From Inediibacterium massiliense (lineage in GTDB: Bacteria; Bacillota; Clostridia; Peptostreptococcales; Thermotaleaceae), in contig NZ_LN876586.1 of assembly GCF_001282725.1 (NCBI RefSeq), positions 2,023 through 66,022 of the forward strand: DNA of 64,000 nt. Reading direction: 5' to 3'. The notes under the pieces are model-generated. The model was not told the DNA's origin. It was given only the letters and a program-made list of their open reading frames with translations, and searched no databases. Of the stretch, positions 1-10,547 are shown piece after piece; positions within the stretch are counted from its first letter, which is position 1; every line of letters starts with the position of its first letter. A program made the translations under genes and the position numbers.

Positions 1-10
1 TCGCTAGTTT

Positions 11-46
11 AAAACCACAATGAGTATAGTCATTGTGGTTTTTTAT
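11..46 (+). terminator. Intrinsic terminator of the upstream gene
   Basis: A perfect 13-bp stem (11-23 with 30-42) with a 6-nt loop is followed by a T-run. It closes a transcription unit that lies outside the window, just before the glpP promoter. Confidence 0.85.
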
Positions 47-65
47 TGTGAAAATACCGTAGTCA

Positions 66-94
66 TTTACACCCTATCTATTGAATGATATAAT
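66..94 (+). promoter_or_regulatory. Sigma-A promoter of glpP
   Basis: TTTACA at 66-71 and TATAAT at 89-94 are separated by exactly 17 bp. The -10 box lies over an upstream in-frame ATG at 81, so that ATG cannot be in the mRNA and the later TTG at 189 is the likely start. The same -35/-10/spacer combination precedes glpF and the 3.3-kb operon. Confidence 0.8.
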
Positions 95-188
95 GAAAAA
101 AATAAAAAGACAAAACAAGAGCCATCTAAGTTTAAAAGGAATATTTAAAAAGGGAAGAGAATATATTATAGCTAAGGAGGAAAAAAAA

Positions 189-755
189 TTGAGCAATCCA
201 TTTTATGATAAAATAGGAATCAATCCTATTATTGCAGCTGTAAATAGCATGGAAAAGTTAGATTTAGCTATAGAATCTCCTTGTGAAATTATATTTTTAC
301 TCTGTGGAAATATTTTTAATTTAAAAGAAATTATTCACAAAGTAAAAGAAAATAATATGGATATCTATGTACATATTGATTTAATGGAAGGATTTTCAAA
401 AGATTCTATGGCTCTCAAATATATCAATGAAAATCTAAAACCAGATGGAATTATTACAACAAAAAGCAGCTTAGTTAAAAAAGCTAAAAATATGAATATA
501 TTTACGATTCAAAGACTTTTTATGTTAGATTCTTTGTCTCTTGATACAGGAATTGGTTCTATTAAAAATACTCGACCAGATGCGGTAGAGATTATGCCAG
601 GAATTATGCCTAAGATTATTAAGAAAGTATATGAAGATACAAATATTCCAGTAATTGGAGGAGGCCTCATTAGTGATAAAGAAGATGTGATTGAGAGTTT
701 AAAAGCAGGTGCAGTTGGCATATCTACAAGCAAACAAGAAATATGGTATATGTAA
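189..755 (+). CDS. glpP: Glycerol uptake operon antiterminator GlpP
   Basis: A 188-residue protein of the GlpP family, RNA-binding antiterminators that respond to glycerol 3-phosphate and let transcription read through leader terminators of glp genes. The TIM-barrel-like sequence ends in the family-typical GGGLI and GAVGISTS phosphate-binding segments (about residues 158-184). The start is TTG at 189, eight bases after an AAGGAGG site (174-180); the in-frame ATG at 81 overlaps the promoter. The gene is followed by glpF/glpK and a flavoprotein operon, both with hairpin leaders that are its expected targets. Its own leader shares the short AGAGCC motif with those two, so autogenous control is possible but unproven. 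Confidence 0.88.
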   Translation: MSNPFYDKIGINPIIAAVNSMEKLDLAIESPCEIIFLLCGNIFNLKEIIHKVKENNMDIYVHIDLMEGFSKDSMALKYINENLKPDGIITTKSSLVKKAKNMNIFTIQRLFMLDSLSLDTGIGSIKNTRPDAVEIMPGIMPKIIKKVYEDTNIPVIGGGLISDKEDVIESLKAGAVGISTSKQEIWYM

Positions 756-765
756 ATGACAAGTA

Positions 766-794
766 TTTACAAAATATTGTATTCGTGTTATAAT
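766..794 (+). promoter_or_regulatory. Sigma-A promoter of glpFK
   Basis: TTTACA (766-771), 17-bp spacer, TATAAT (789-794), preceded by GTGT just before the -10. It matches the promoter at 3199-3227 in both hexamers and in the GTGT-TATAAT junction, suggesting the glp promoters share an origin. Confidence 0.85.
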
Positions 795-843
795 TTTTTT
801 ATATTGTTATAGTACAGTATATAAAATGGCAGAGTAAAAGGAG

Positions 844-895
844 AGCCGTGTAATTCAACCTATGAGAATAGGTTTGATTTACATGGCTTTTATTA
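844..895 (+). promoter_or_regulatory. GlpP-responsive leader hairpin before glpF
   Basis: Long inverted repeat: AGCCGTGTAA at 844-853 pairs with TTACATGGCT at 879-888 (one G-T pair), with an inner stem AACCTAT/ATAGGTT (57-63 and 68-74 of the same line), followed by TTTATTATTT. It lies between the promoter and glpF. In Bacillus, GlpP acts on just such leader terminators of glpFK and glpD; the function here is inferred from that precedent and from glpP next door. Confidence 0.75.
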
Positions 896-967
896 TTTAT
901 AAAAAAAGGAGGGATAAGAAAACGTTTTAATGTTAGTAAAAAATAATATGATTATGGGAGGGGTATC

Positions 968-1678
968 ATGTCAGCATTTTTAGGTGAACTTATAGGAACT
1001 ATGTTATTAATTATTCTGGGTGATGGAGTAGTTGGAGGAGTAGTGCTTAACAAATCAAAGGCACAAAACAGTGGATGGATTGTTATCACAGTAGGTTGGG
1101 GTTTAGCAGTAGCTATGGCAGCTTACGCAGTTGGAAGATTTAGTGGAGCTCATTTAAATCCAGCATTAACTATAGGTCTTGCAACTATAGGAAAATTTCC
1201 ATGGAGTATGGTGCCATCTTATATTGTAGCCCAAATGATAGGTGGAATTTTAGGAGGCGTTGTTGTTTGGCTTCATTATCTTCCTCATTGGAAAGAAACA
1301 GAGGATGCAGATGGAAAGCTTGGTGTATTTTGTACAGCTCCAGCTATTAGAGATACAGTGCCTAATTTAATTAGTGAAATTATAGGAACATTTATATTGG
1401 TATTAGGGATTTTAGCAATAGGCGCGAATGTTTTTGCAGATGGAGTCAATACATTAATTGTAGGAGCTTTAATTATGGCTATAGGTCTTTCTTTAGGAGG
1501 TCCTACTGGATATGCTATTAATCCTGCAAGGGATTTAGGACCTAGAATTGCTCATTTTATACTTCCAATAGCAGGAAAAAGAGATTCTGATTGGGGATAT
1601 TCTTGGATTCCAGTAGTAGGGCCAGTAATCGGAGGAATACTTGGAGCAGTTTTCTATGCTACATTCTTTGGTGCTTAA
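968..1678 (+). CDS. glpF: Glycerol uptake facilitator GlpF (MIP family)
   Basis: A 236-residue, six-helix channel of the aquaporin superfamily that lets glycerol diffuse across the cytoplasmic membrane. Both half-helix signatures are present: NPA at residues 64-66 (HLNPALT) and NPAR at 185-188 followed by DLGPR. The Asp after the second NPAR is characteristic of glycerol channels rather than strict water channels. A GGAGGGG site precedes the ATG. It is the first gene of the glpFK unit, 21 bases before glpK, and is read through the GlpP-type leader hairpin. Confidence 0.93.
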   Translation: MSAFLGELIGTMLLIILGDGVVGGVVLNKSKAQNSGWIVITVGWGLAVAMAAYAVGRFSGAHLNPALTIGLATIGKFPWSMVPSYIVAQMIGGILGGVVVWLHYLPHWKETEDADGKLGVFCTAPAIRDTVPNLISEIIGTFILVLGILAIGANVFADGVNTLIVGALIMAIGLSLGGPTGYAINPARDLGPRIAHFILPIAGKRDSDWGYSWIPVVGPVIGGILGAVFYATFFGA

Positions 1679-3196
<1,518 letters not shown>

Positions 3197-3198
3197 AT

Positions 3199-3227
3199 TT
3201 TACAAAGCATAAAGAAAGTGTTATAAT
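3199..3227 (+). promoter_or_regulatory. Sigma-A promoter of the GlpA-like operon
   Basis: TTTACA at 3199-3204, 17 bp, TATAAT at 3222-3227, with GTGT preceding the -10 as in the glpF promoter. It starts immediately after the glpK stop codon and drives the 3335-6395 operon. Confidence 0.85.
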
Positions 3228-3262
3228 ACACCTAAAGAGAATATAAGGCTGAGAATAAGAGA

Positions 3263-3312
3263 GCCACACAAAATACCTTTAGAAGTAAAGGGTATCTTTG
3301 TGTGGCATTTTT
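3263..3312 (+). promoter_or_regulatory. GlpP-responsive leader hairpin before the flavoprotein operon
   Basis: GCCACACAAA...ATACC pairs with GGTAT..TTTGTGTGGC (arms 3263-3277 and 3291-3306, one bulge), followed by ATTTTTC. It begins with the same AGAGCC start as the glpF leader and has the same place between promoter and first gene. I infer that GlpP acts here as well, tying the oxidoreductase operon to glycerol 3-phosphate. Confidence 0.72.
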
Positions 3313-3334
3313 CATATAAAAAGGAGGAAGTCAT

Positions 3335-4765
3335 ATGTATGATGTAGCCGTGATTGGAGCAGGTATTACAGGTACATTTGTTGCAAGAGAATTATCTAGA
3401 TATGATTTAAAAATAGTACTCATTGAGAGAGATATGGATGTTGCAAATGAAACGACAAAGGCAAATAGTGCATTGGTTCATGCAGGTTATGATGCAAAAC
3501 CAAATACACTAAAAGCAAAATTAAATGCTATGGGAAATCCATTATTTGATCAGGTTTGTAAAGAGCTGGATGTTCCTTTTAAAAGAATAGGTTCTTTGGT
3601 CATTGCTTTTGATGAAGAAGACATAGAAAGTATAAAAGAACTTTATGAAAGAGGAATACAAAATAAAATCCCTCATTTAAAGCTTCTTTCTAAAGAAGAA
3701 GTTTTAAATATGGAGCCTAATATCAATCAAGATATTAAGGGTGCTTTATATGCACCTACAGCAGGAATTGTAAGTCCTTGGGAACTAGCTGTAGCATTAG
3801 CTGAAAATGCAATGGACAATGGAGTAGAACTTAAGCTAAATAGCGAAGTGACAGATATAAATAAAATAGATGATGGATACGAGATTTTTATAGGAGAGGA
3901 AATTTTAAAAACAAAGTATGTAATCAATTGTACAGGAGTACATGCAGATCAAATTAATGAAATGGTAGGACCTAAAACATTTGAGATTCATCCAAGAAGA
4001 GGTCAATACAATATATTAGATAAAAGTGCAGGAGATTTTATCAATCATACTATTTTCCAAGCACCAAACAAGTTAGGAAAGGGAGTTGTAGTAGCTCCTA
4101 CTGTTCATGGAAATCTATTAGTAGGACCAGATGCAGAGGACTTAGATGATAGAGAAAATAAATCTACAACAAATGAAAGAATTTCATTTGTAAGAGAAAC
4201 AGCAAGAAAGACTTCTAAAAATATACCTTTTCATGAAACCATTACAAGCTTTTCTGGACTTAGAGCAGTACCAAGTACAGGAGATTTTATTATAGAAGAA
4301 TCAAAAGATTCAAAAGGATTCATTAATGTGGCAGGAATTGAATCTCCAGGCCTTTCAGCTTCTCCTGCTATTGCAAATTATGTAGTAGAAATTTTAAAAG
4401 GTAGTACCACATTAAAAGAAAATAAAGATTTTAATCCTATAAGAAAACCATTTATTCGTTTTATGGAACTAAGTGATGAAGAAAAAGAAGAAATTATTAA
4501 AAAAGATCCTAGATACGGAAAAATAATCTGTAGATGTGAAAATATTACAGAAGGTGAAATTGTAGATGTAATTCATAGAAATGCAGGAGCAACAACAGTT
4601 GACGGAATCAAAAGAAGAGCAAGACCTGGTATGGGAAGATGCCAAGGAGGATTTTGTGGACCAAGGGTTATGGAGATTTTAGCAAGAGAGTTAAATATTC
4701 AAATAACAGATGTAATGAAGGATAGCAAAAAATCTTATATTCTAACAGGACCTACTAAAAACTAG
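3335..4765 (+). CDS. GlpA-like FAD oxidoreductase with BFD-type [2Fe-2S] domain
   Basis: A 476-residue flavoprotein of the DAO/GlpA family. The N-terminal dinucleotide site is GAGITG (residues 8-13) in the usual beta-alpha-beta setting. The C-terminal BFD-like domain carries CRC at 399-401 and CQGGFC at 436-441, the four cysteines expected for a [2Fe-2S] cluster. It is shorter than the Escherichia coli GlpA subunit. With the next two genes it forms a compact operon beside glpFK, so its likely role is anaerobic oxidation of glycerol 3-phosphate to dihydroxyacetone phosphate. The electron acceptor cannot be told from sequence. Confidence 0.8.
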   Translation: MYDVAVIGAGITGTFVARELSRYDLKIVLIERDMDVANETTKANSALVHAGYDAKPNTLKAKLNAMGNPLFDQVCKELDVPFKRIGSLVIAFDEEDIESIKELYERGIQNKIPHLKLLSKEEVLNMEPNINQDIKGALYAPTAGIVSPWELAVALAENAMDNGVELKLNSEVTDINKIDDGYEIFIGEEILKTKYVINCTGVHADQINEMVGPKTFEIHPRRGQYNILDKSAGDFINHTIFQAPNKLGKGVVVAPTVHGNLLVGPDAEDLDDRENKSTTNERISFVRETARKTSKNIPFHETITSFSGLRAVPSTGDFIIEESKDSKGFINVAGIESPGLSASPAIANYVVEILKGSTTLKENKDFNPIRKPFIRFMELSDEEKEEIIKKDPRYGKIICRCENITEGEIVDVIHRNAGATTVDGIKRRARPGMGRCQGGFCGPRVMEILARELNIQITDVMKDSKKSYILTGPTKN

Positions 4766-4784
4766 AAGGACAAGGAGTGATGAC

Positions 4785-6044
4785 ATGTTAAAGTATGATG
4801 TTGTAGTGATCGGAGGAGGACCTGCAGGACTTGCAGCGGCTATAGAAGCAAAAGAAAATGGAGTCCATAGTATTTTAGTGATCGAAAGAGATAGAGAACT
4901 AGGGGGAATACTTCAGCAATGTATTCATAATGGTTTTGGACTCCATATTTTCAAAGAAGAATTGACAGGTCCTGAGTATGCTCAAAGGTTTATTCACAAA
5001 CTAAAAGATATGAATATAGAATATAAATTAGACACAATGGTTTTAGATATCAATGAAGAAAAAATCATTCATGCCATTAATGAAAAGGATGGATTAATGG
5101 TCATTCAGGGAAAAGCGATTGTTCTTGCTATGGGATGTAGAGAAAGAACAAGAGGGGCTGTAAATATTGCAGGAACTCGTCCAGCAGGAGTATTTACAGC
5201 AGGAACTGCTCAAAGGTTTGTGAACATGGAAGGATATATGGTCGGAAAAAAAGTAGTCATATTAGGATCTGGAGACATAGGACTTATTATGGCAAGAAGA
5301 CTTACCCTAGAAGGAGCTGAAGTTTTAGCTGTAGCAGAGCTTATGCCTTATTCTGGAGGGCTTACACGTAATATTGTGCAATGTTTGGATGATTATAATA
5401 TTCCACTACTTCTTAGTCATACAGTAGTAGACATCAAAGGAAAGGATCGAGTAGAAGAAGTCGTTATTGCAAAGGTAGATGAAAATAGAAGACCTATTCC
5501 TGGTACAGAAAAGCATTTTGAGTGTGATACACTTCTTTTATCTGTAGGATTAATTCCAGAAAATGAATTATCTAAAAATGCAGGAATAACAATAGATCCT
5601 ATTACATCAGGACCTATTGTCAATGAAGCTATGGAAACAAATATAGAAGGAATATTTGCTTGTGGAAATGTAGTACATGTTCATGATTTAGTAGATTTTG
5701 TTACAGGAGAAAGCAAAAGAGCAGGAAAGAATGCTGCAAAATATGTTAAAAATCAATTAAAAAAAGAAGGACAAATCATAGAAACCAATGCAGGAGAAGG
5801 GATTCGATATATTGTTCCACATAAAATAAGAGTAGAAAATATAGAAGAAAAATTAGATTTATTTATGAGAGTAAGTGGGGTTTATAAAAATATGGACATG
5901 GTAGTATCCATAGGAGATGAAGAAATAAAAAGAATTAAGAAAAAGCATTTGGCTCCTGGAGAGATGGAATCTATTACCCTTTTTAAAAGCGATTTAAATC
6001 AAGATGGAATATTGACAGTTTCCTTACAAAGGGAGGATGTTTAA
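4785..6044 (+). CDS. NAD(P)/FAD-dependent oxidoreductase, partner of the GlpA-like protein
   Basis: A 419-residue pyridine nucleotide-disulfide oxidoreductase-type flavoprotein. The FAD site GGGPAGLAAA is at residues 9-18 and a second nucleotide site, LGSGDIG, lies near residue 160. The central ACGNVVHVHD segment is the C-terminal FAD contact of this family. It begins 19 bases after the GlpA-like gene and abuts the DUF1667 gene (TAA then ATG, no gap), indicating one translationally linked operon. It may pass electrons from the GlpA-like subunit to NAD(P) or another carrier; it corresponds in position to GlpB but not in family detail. Confidence 0.75.
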   Translation: MLKYDVVVIGGGPAGLAAAIEAKENGVHSILVIERDRELGGILQQCIHNGFGLHIFKEELTGPEYAQRFIHKLKDMNIEYKLDTMVLDINEEKIIHAINEKDGLMVIQGKAIVLAMGCRERTRGAVNIAGTRPAGVFTAGTAQRFVNMEGYMVGKKVVILGSGDIGLIMARRLTLEGAEVLAVAELMPYSGGLTRNIVQCLDDYNIPLLLSHTVVDIKGKDRVEEVVIAKVDENRRPIPGTEKHFECDTLLLSVGLIPENELSKNAGITIDPITSGPIVNEAMETNIEGIFACGNVVHVHDLVDFVTGESKRAGKNAAKYVKNQLKKEGQIIETNAGEGIRYIVPHKIRVENIEEKLDLFMRVSGVYKNMDMVVSIGDEEIKRIKKKHLAPGEMESITLFKSDLNQDGILTVSLQREDV

Positions 6045-6395
6045 ATGAAAAAAGAAATGATCTGTATTGTTTGTCCTATGGGATGTCATCTAGAAGTGGA
6101 CAAACAAGGAGAAGAATATACAGTACAGGGAAATAAATGCAAAAGAGGACAAGAATATGCTGTAAAAGAGCTTACAGCTCCTACAAGAGTAGTAACGACT
6201 ACTGTAAAAATAAAAAATGGAATTTTAAATAGACTACCTGTAAAAACCAAAGAACCTATTCCAAAGGATAAAATATTTGAGTGTATGAAGCTTATGGATT
6301 CTATAGAAGTTACAGCACCTATTCATGTAGGAGATGTAATCATAAAAGATATTTTAGGAACAGGAGTAGATTTAGTAGCAGCAAGAGATATGTAA
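6045..6395 (+). CDS. DUF1667 domain protein (small Cys-rich subunit)
   Basis: A 116-residue soluble protein of the DUF1667 family. Four cysteines at residues 7, 10, 14 and 32 (CIVCPMGC and NKCKRG) resemble a metal or Fe-S ligand set. The ATG follows the upstream stop codon with no gap, and its Shine-Dalgarno GGGAGG lies inside the upstream gene. Genes of this family commonly follow the GlpA-like and FAD oxidoreductase pair in Clostridia, so it is probably the third subunit of the same complex. A hairpin terminator ends the operon after it. Confidence 0.8.
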   Translation: MKKEMICIVCPMGCHLEVDKQGEEYTVQGNKCKRGQEYAVKELTAPTRVVTTTVKIKNGILNRLPVKTKEPIPKDKIFECMKLMDSIEVTAPIHVGDVIIKDILGTGVDLVAARDM

Positions 6396-6406
6396 ATAAA
6401 AAAGAT

Positions 6407-6446
6407 ATAAGTACATCTTTATAAAAGAGGATGTACTTATTTTATT
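6407..6446 (+). terminator. Terminator of the glp oxidoreductase operon
   Basis: An 11-bp perfect stem (6407-6417 with 6430-6440) and a TTTATT tail. Confidence 0.85.
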
Positions 6447-6570
6447 GTCAAAGATAAAAATATTATTAAATGTCCCTAAGGGCCTAAATTGATACTTTTT
6501 CTTAACCATTTTCTCGACAAAATATATTATAATGGGTATTGAATTTTATATAGTTCGTTGGAGGTATCAA

Positions 6571-7443
6571 ATGGGGAGACTAAGAAGTAAGAAAAAGTAC
6601 AATAGATATAAAAAAATAAAACTTGTTGTATGTATGATTTTGATTGGATTCATATGTATGATGACCTTGTGGATAGAGAAATGTATTGCAGATAGTGTTC
6701 CAAAAGAAAATGCTTTGATTTCTGAACAGCAAAATAATATGCCTAAAACAGTAAAGAAAGAAGATGAGAAGATTCATGAACAAAATGACTCGGCGATTAA
6801 CGATTTAGTAGAAGCAAAAAAGGAGGAGAAAGAAAATGTAAACAAAGAGACTATAATAGAAGATGAAAAACAAGAAAATAAAAAATATAATTATAAAGAA
6901 ATTTTTTATAAAGATGTATTCATAGGAGATTCTATTACAAATGCTTTATCCTTTTATCATTTATTAGAGGATAAAAAAGTAATTGCAAATTTAGGAGATA
7001 CTCTTTCGAAAGCAGAGAAGAGAGTAGATGAAGTTGCAAAAATAAATCCAGAGAATATTTTTATACTATTTGGAGTAAATGACCTAAAAGCTTATCAAAC
7101 ACAGGAGGAATTTGTAAAGCATTATGAAAGATTGATTTGTAAACTAAAAGATCAATTACCAAATACAAATATTTATGTTCAATCTATATTACCTGTATCC
7201 GTTAAAGCTGAACAAAAGAATCCTTATATTACCAATAAAAAAATAGAAAGTATGAATGGTGTTCTTATGAATATGTGTGAAAAGAATAATGTAACTTATA
7301 TTCATATAGCAACAGTAATAGAAAGTATGAATGAAGATTTACATGAAGGAGATGGAATTCATTTTCAATACAAATTTTATCCTTTATGGCTTAATTTTTT
7401 AATAGATTATACAAAGGAGGAGTATCAAAATGAAAATATTTAA
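6571..7443 (+). CDS. Membrane-anchored SGNH/GDSL hydrolase
   Basis: A 290-residue protein with a basic N-terminus, one membrane segment (about residues 16-36), a charged linker of roughly 80 residues and an extracytoplasmic SGNH hydrolase domain. Block I is FIGDSITNA (catalytic Ser121), block III is GVND (Asn170) and block V is DGIH (Asp261, His264). The ATG at 6571 is preceded by GGAGG; an in-frame ATG at 6532 overlaps a TATAAT box (6528-6533) and is rejected. It leads a four-gene set with a DUF4358 lipoprotein, an MBOAT and a DHHW protein. The set is therefore likely to add or remove O-acetyl groups on an envelope polymer. Confidence 0.82.
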   Translation: MGRLRSKKKYNRYKKIKLVVCMILIGFICMMTLWIEKCIADSVPKENALISEQQNNMPKTVKKEDEKIHEQNDSAINDLVEAKKEEKENVNKETIIEDEKQENKKYNYKEIFYKDVFIGDSITNALSFYHLLEDKKVIANLGDTLSKAEKRVDEVAKINPENIFILFGVNDLKAYQTQEEFVKHYERLICKLKDQLPNTNIYVQSILPVSVKAEQKNPYITNKKIESMNGVLMNMCEKNNVTYIHIATVIESMNEDLHEGDGIHFQYKFYPLWLNFLIDYTKEEYQNENI

Positions 7444-7903
7444 AAATAGAGCATGGACAATGATACTTATTATATTAATCCTAGGAACTTTAGCAGGATG
7501 TGGAAAAGAAAAGTCAAAGGATGTATCTATTGAAGATATAAATCAAAAGATCAATCAAGAAGTGGATTTATCTTCTATGGTAAAGGGTGACATGGAACAA
7601 CTTGAAAAATTATATGACATAGAGAAAGAAAAGGTAGATTCCTTTGTATTATATACAGCTTCTACAAATATAAAAGCAGATGAAATTGCTATAGTAAAAG
7701 TAAAAGATTCTAATGATATAGAAAAAGTTCAAGAAGCATTTCAAAATAGAATAGACAAACAATCTAAAGCTTTTCAAGATTATCTTCCAGAAGAATATTT
7801 TTTAATAGAAAATCATGTTTTAAAGAATAATGGAGAATATATTATTTTTATCATATCCAAAGATACACAAAAAATAGAAGAAATCGTGGATGGATGTTTT
7901 TAG
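7430..7903 (+). CDS. DUF4358 family lipoprotein
   Basis: A 157-residue lipoprotein. The signal peptide ends in the lipobox LAGC (Cys24), and the remainder resembles DUF4358 domains found beside MBOAT genes in Clostridia. It overlaps the upstream hydrolase gene by 14 bases and is followed 25 bases later by the MBOAT gene, so it belongs to the acetylation operon. No catalytic residues are evident. A scaffold or chaperone role at the outer face of the membrane is only a guess. Confidence 0.72.
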   Translation: MKIFKNRAWTMILIILILGTLAGCGKEKSKDVSIEDINQKINQEVDLSSMVKGDMEQLEKLYDIEKEKVDSFVLYTASTNIKADEIAIVKVKDSNDIEKVQEAFQNRIDKQSKAFQDYLPEEYFLIENHVLKNNGEYIIFIISKDTQKIEEIVDGCF

Positions 7904-7928
7904 AGGAAATGAATTGGAGGAATGAGGT

Positions 7929-9335
7929 TTGGTATTTAGCAGTTTAATATTTATTTTTTTGTTTTTACCTTTTATGATTTTTATATATTATTTATCACCA
8001 AGGTTTCTTAGAAACCTTGTTTTACTTCTAGGAAGTTTGGCATTTTATGCTTGGGGAGAACCCATTTATATACTCATTATGATTTTTTCTACTGTTTTTG
8101 ATTATGTAAATGGTTTGCTGATAGAAAAATATAAAAATAAAAAAAGAGTTGCCAAAAGTATATTATTTTTATCTATGGTTGTTAATTTAGGAATATTATG
8201 TTTTTTTAAATACTATGGTTTTATCATAACAAATATCAATGGAATTTTTCATATGAGTATGACAAATATAGATCTTCCGTTGCCTGTAGGAATATCTTTT
8301 TATACATTTCAGACTATGTCTTATGTTATAGATGTATATAGAGGAGAAGTTTGTGCACAGAAAAATATTATTTCTTTTGGAACATATGTAGCCATGTTTC
8401 CCCAATTGGTAGCAGGGCCTATTGTAAAATATAAAGATATTTCAAAAGAATTATCTTATAGAAAAGAAAATATAAAATTATTTGGAGAAGGAGTACAGCT
8501 TTTTATTATAGGATTATCTAAAAAAGTACTTCTTGCCAATAACATAGGACTTCTTTGGGACAGCATAAAAGGACTGCCTAGCCATGAAATATCTATTGTC
8601 TCTGCATGGACAGGTATTATTGCATTTACATTTCAAATTTATTTTGATTTTAGTGGATACTCAGATATGGCTATAGGCTTAGGAAAAATATTTGGTTTTC
8701 ATTTCACAAAGAATTTTAATTATCCATATATCTCTAAAAGTGTAACGGAATTTTGGAGAAGATGGCATATTTCATTAGGAACATGGTTTAGAGAATATGT
8801 GTATATTCCTCTTGGAGGAAATAGACTTAGCTCAATCAAGCAGTATAGAAATTTATTGATTGTATGGTTTTTGACAGGATTATGGCATGGTGCAAATTGG
8901 AATTTTATTCTTTGGGGAATATACTTTGGTATATTTGTGACCATAGAAAAGTTATTTTTACTTAAGTGGTTAGAAAATCGTTCTGCTTGGATTCGTCATA
9001 TTTATACGATGATAGTTGTTATGATTGGATGGGTATTTTTTGAATTTGAAAGTATGATTTCAGCTGTAGATTTTATCGAAACTATGTTTGGATGGAATTC
9101 ATCTTTATGGATTGATTCAAAGGGAATTTATGATTTGTATACAAATATTTTATTATTTGTGATTTTATTTATTTGTTCTACTCCTGTTCCTAAAAATATG
9201 ATTCATAAGTGGAGACAAAAATATAGTGTAGGAAAAGATATACTTTTATCTTTTACAACTATGATTCTTTTGTTAATTTGTACAGCCTATTTAGTAAATG
9301 AAAGCTATAATCCATTTTTGTATTTTAGATTTTAA
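7929..9335 (+). CDS. MBOAT family O-acyltransferase (AlgI/DltB-like)
   Basis: A 468-residue polytopic membrane protein. It carries the MBOAT hallmarks: WRRWHISLG followed by the YIPLGGNR segment, and the catalytic-type histidine His320 in LWHGANWNF. Proteins of this kind move acyl groups, usually acetyl, from a cytoplasmic donor across the membrane to an outer acceptor. The start is TTG at 7929 behind a GGAGG-rich region; no better in-frame start exists. The neighbours (SGNH hydrolase, DHHW protein) supply the extracellular transferase or esterase partners. Confidence 0.9.
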   Translation: MVFSSLIFIFLFLPFMIFIYYLSPRFLRNLVLLLGSLAFYAWGEPIYILIMIFSTVFDYVNGLLIEKYKNKKRVAKSILFLSMVVNLGILCFFKYYGFIITNINGIFHMSMTNIDLPLPVGISFYTFQTMSYVIDVYRGEVCAQKNIISFGTYVAMFPQLVAGPIVKYKDISKELSYRKENIKLFGEGVQLFIIGLSKKVLLANNIGLLWDSIKGLPSHEISIVSAWTGIIAFTFQIYFDFSGYSDMAIGLGKIFGFHFTKNFNYPYISKSVTEFWRRWHISLGTWFREYVYIPLGGNRLSSIKQYRNLLIVWFLTGLWHGANWNFILWGIYFGIFVTIEKLFLLKWLENRSAWIRHIYTMIVVMIGWVFFEFESMISAVDFIETMFGWNSSLWIDSKGIYDLYTNILLFVILFICSTPVPKNMIHKWRQKYSVGKDILLSFTTMILLLICTAYLVNESYNPFLYFRF

Positions 9336-9348
9336 AAGAGGTGCTTAT

Positions 9349-10470
9349 ATGAATCAAAATAATCTTTATCAAAAGATGATTTCTATTCTTTTTTTAGCTT
9401 ATATAGGAATGAGTGTAATATTTAACTTGATCAGTCCAGATTTAACTTTTTCAGAATCAGAAAATAGAATGCTCCAACAAAAGCCTTATTTTTCTTTTAA
9501 GAAAATAATAGATGGTAAATGGATTTCACAATATGAAAAATATTTTACAGATCAATTTATTGTAAGAGATTTTTGGATAGGAATTCGATCAGATACAGAA
9601 AGAATATTTGGGAAAAAAGAAAATAATAATGTTTATTTGGGAAAAGAGAGTTATTTGATGGAAGCTTTTCAAAAGCCTAGTGAAGAGAATTTTAATAAAA
9701 AACTAAAGGAGTTACAATCATTTTCAGATTCTACTCCCAATACAAATAAATATTTTTTATTGGTTCCCAATGCAGTAAGTATATTAAAAGATAAGCTTCC
9801 ATCTTATGCACCTACAGATGATCAATTATTTTATATCGAAAAGTTAAAAAAGAATATGATTCAAAACATAAGATTTTTAGATATATACCCTACACTATAC
9901 AATAGAAAAAATGAATATATTTTTTATAAAACAGACCATCACTGGACGACAAAGGGCGCTTATTATGCTTATGAAAAAATTGCTAAGGATATGGGATTTA
10001 CTCCTTATAAAAAAGAGGATTTTAAAATTCAAAAGGTTACAGATAAATTTTATGGATCTCTTTATTCAAAGAGTGGATTTAGACATATAAAGCCAGATGA
10101 TATTGAGTTGTATATTCCCAAAAAAGAAAATCAGTATAAAGTAGAGTATATAGAGGAAAATAAAGTGGATCATTCTTTTTATAAATTAGATAATCTGGAA
10201 AAAAAAGATAAATACAAAGTTTTTTTTGATGGAAATCATCCCCTTATAAAAATTTCTTCTGAGCAAGAAAATACAAAAAAATTATTAATGATTAAAGATT
10301 CTTATGCAAATAGCTTGATTCCTTTTTTAGCATTGCATTATAGTGATATATATGTAGTAGATCTTAGATATTATCAAAAAGATTTACAAGAATTGATAGA
10401 TAAAAATCATATTGAAGATGTTTTAATTTTATATAATGAAAATACATTTTTTCAAGATTCTATAGAGTAA
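9349..10470 (+). CDS. DHHW family protein (AlgX/AlgJ-like acetyltransferase)
   Basis: A 373-residue protein with an N-terminal membrane segment (about residues 10-28) and an extracytoplasmic SGNH-like domain. The signature TDHHWT includes Asp196-His197-His198-Trp199, the catalytic motif of AlgX/AlgJ/DHHW enzymes that complete polysaccharide O-acetylation. The ATG at 9349 is behind AAGAGGTG; the longer reading frame overlaps the MBOAT gene and has no ribosome site. It is the last gene of the acetylation cluster. The acceptor polymer is not identifiable. Confidence 0.85.
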   Translation: MNQNNLYQKMISILFLAYIGMSVIFNLISPDLTFSESENRMLQQKPYFSFKKIIDGKWISQYEKYFTDQFIVRDFWIGIRSDTERIFGKKENNNVYLGKESYLMEAFQKPSEENFNKKLKELQSFSDSTPNTNKYFLLVPNAVSILKDKLPSYAPTDDQLFYIEKLKKNMIQNIRFLDIYPTLYNRKNEYIFYKTDHHWTTKGAYYAYEKIAKDMGFTPYKKEDFKIQKVTDKFYGSLYSKSGFRHIKPDDIELYIPKKENQYKVEYIEENKVDHSFYKLDNLEKKDKYKVFFDGNHPLIKISSEQENTKKLLMIKDSYANSLIPFLALHYSDIYVVDLRYYQKDLQELIDKNHIEDVLILYNENTFFQDSIE

Positions 10471-10547
10471 GGAGATAAAAATCACGGAAATTTTTCAAAA
10501 AATCTTATATAATAATAAAAAATCAGATAATATATAGGGGGATTTTT

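Noticed and set aside
81-188. Longer glpP reading frame from ATG 81
   Set aside because: The -10 box of a good promoter covers it, and TTG 189 has a perfect AAGGAGG site and gives the normal GlpP length.
6532-6570. Upstream in-frame ATG for the SGNH hydrolase
   Set aside because: It overlaps a TATAAT box and lacks a ribosome site; ATG 6571 has GGAGG at the right distance.
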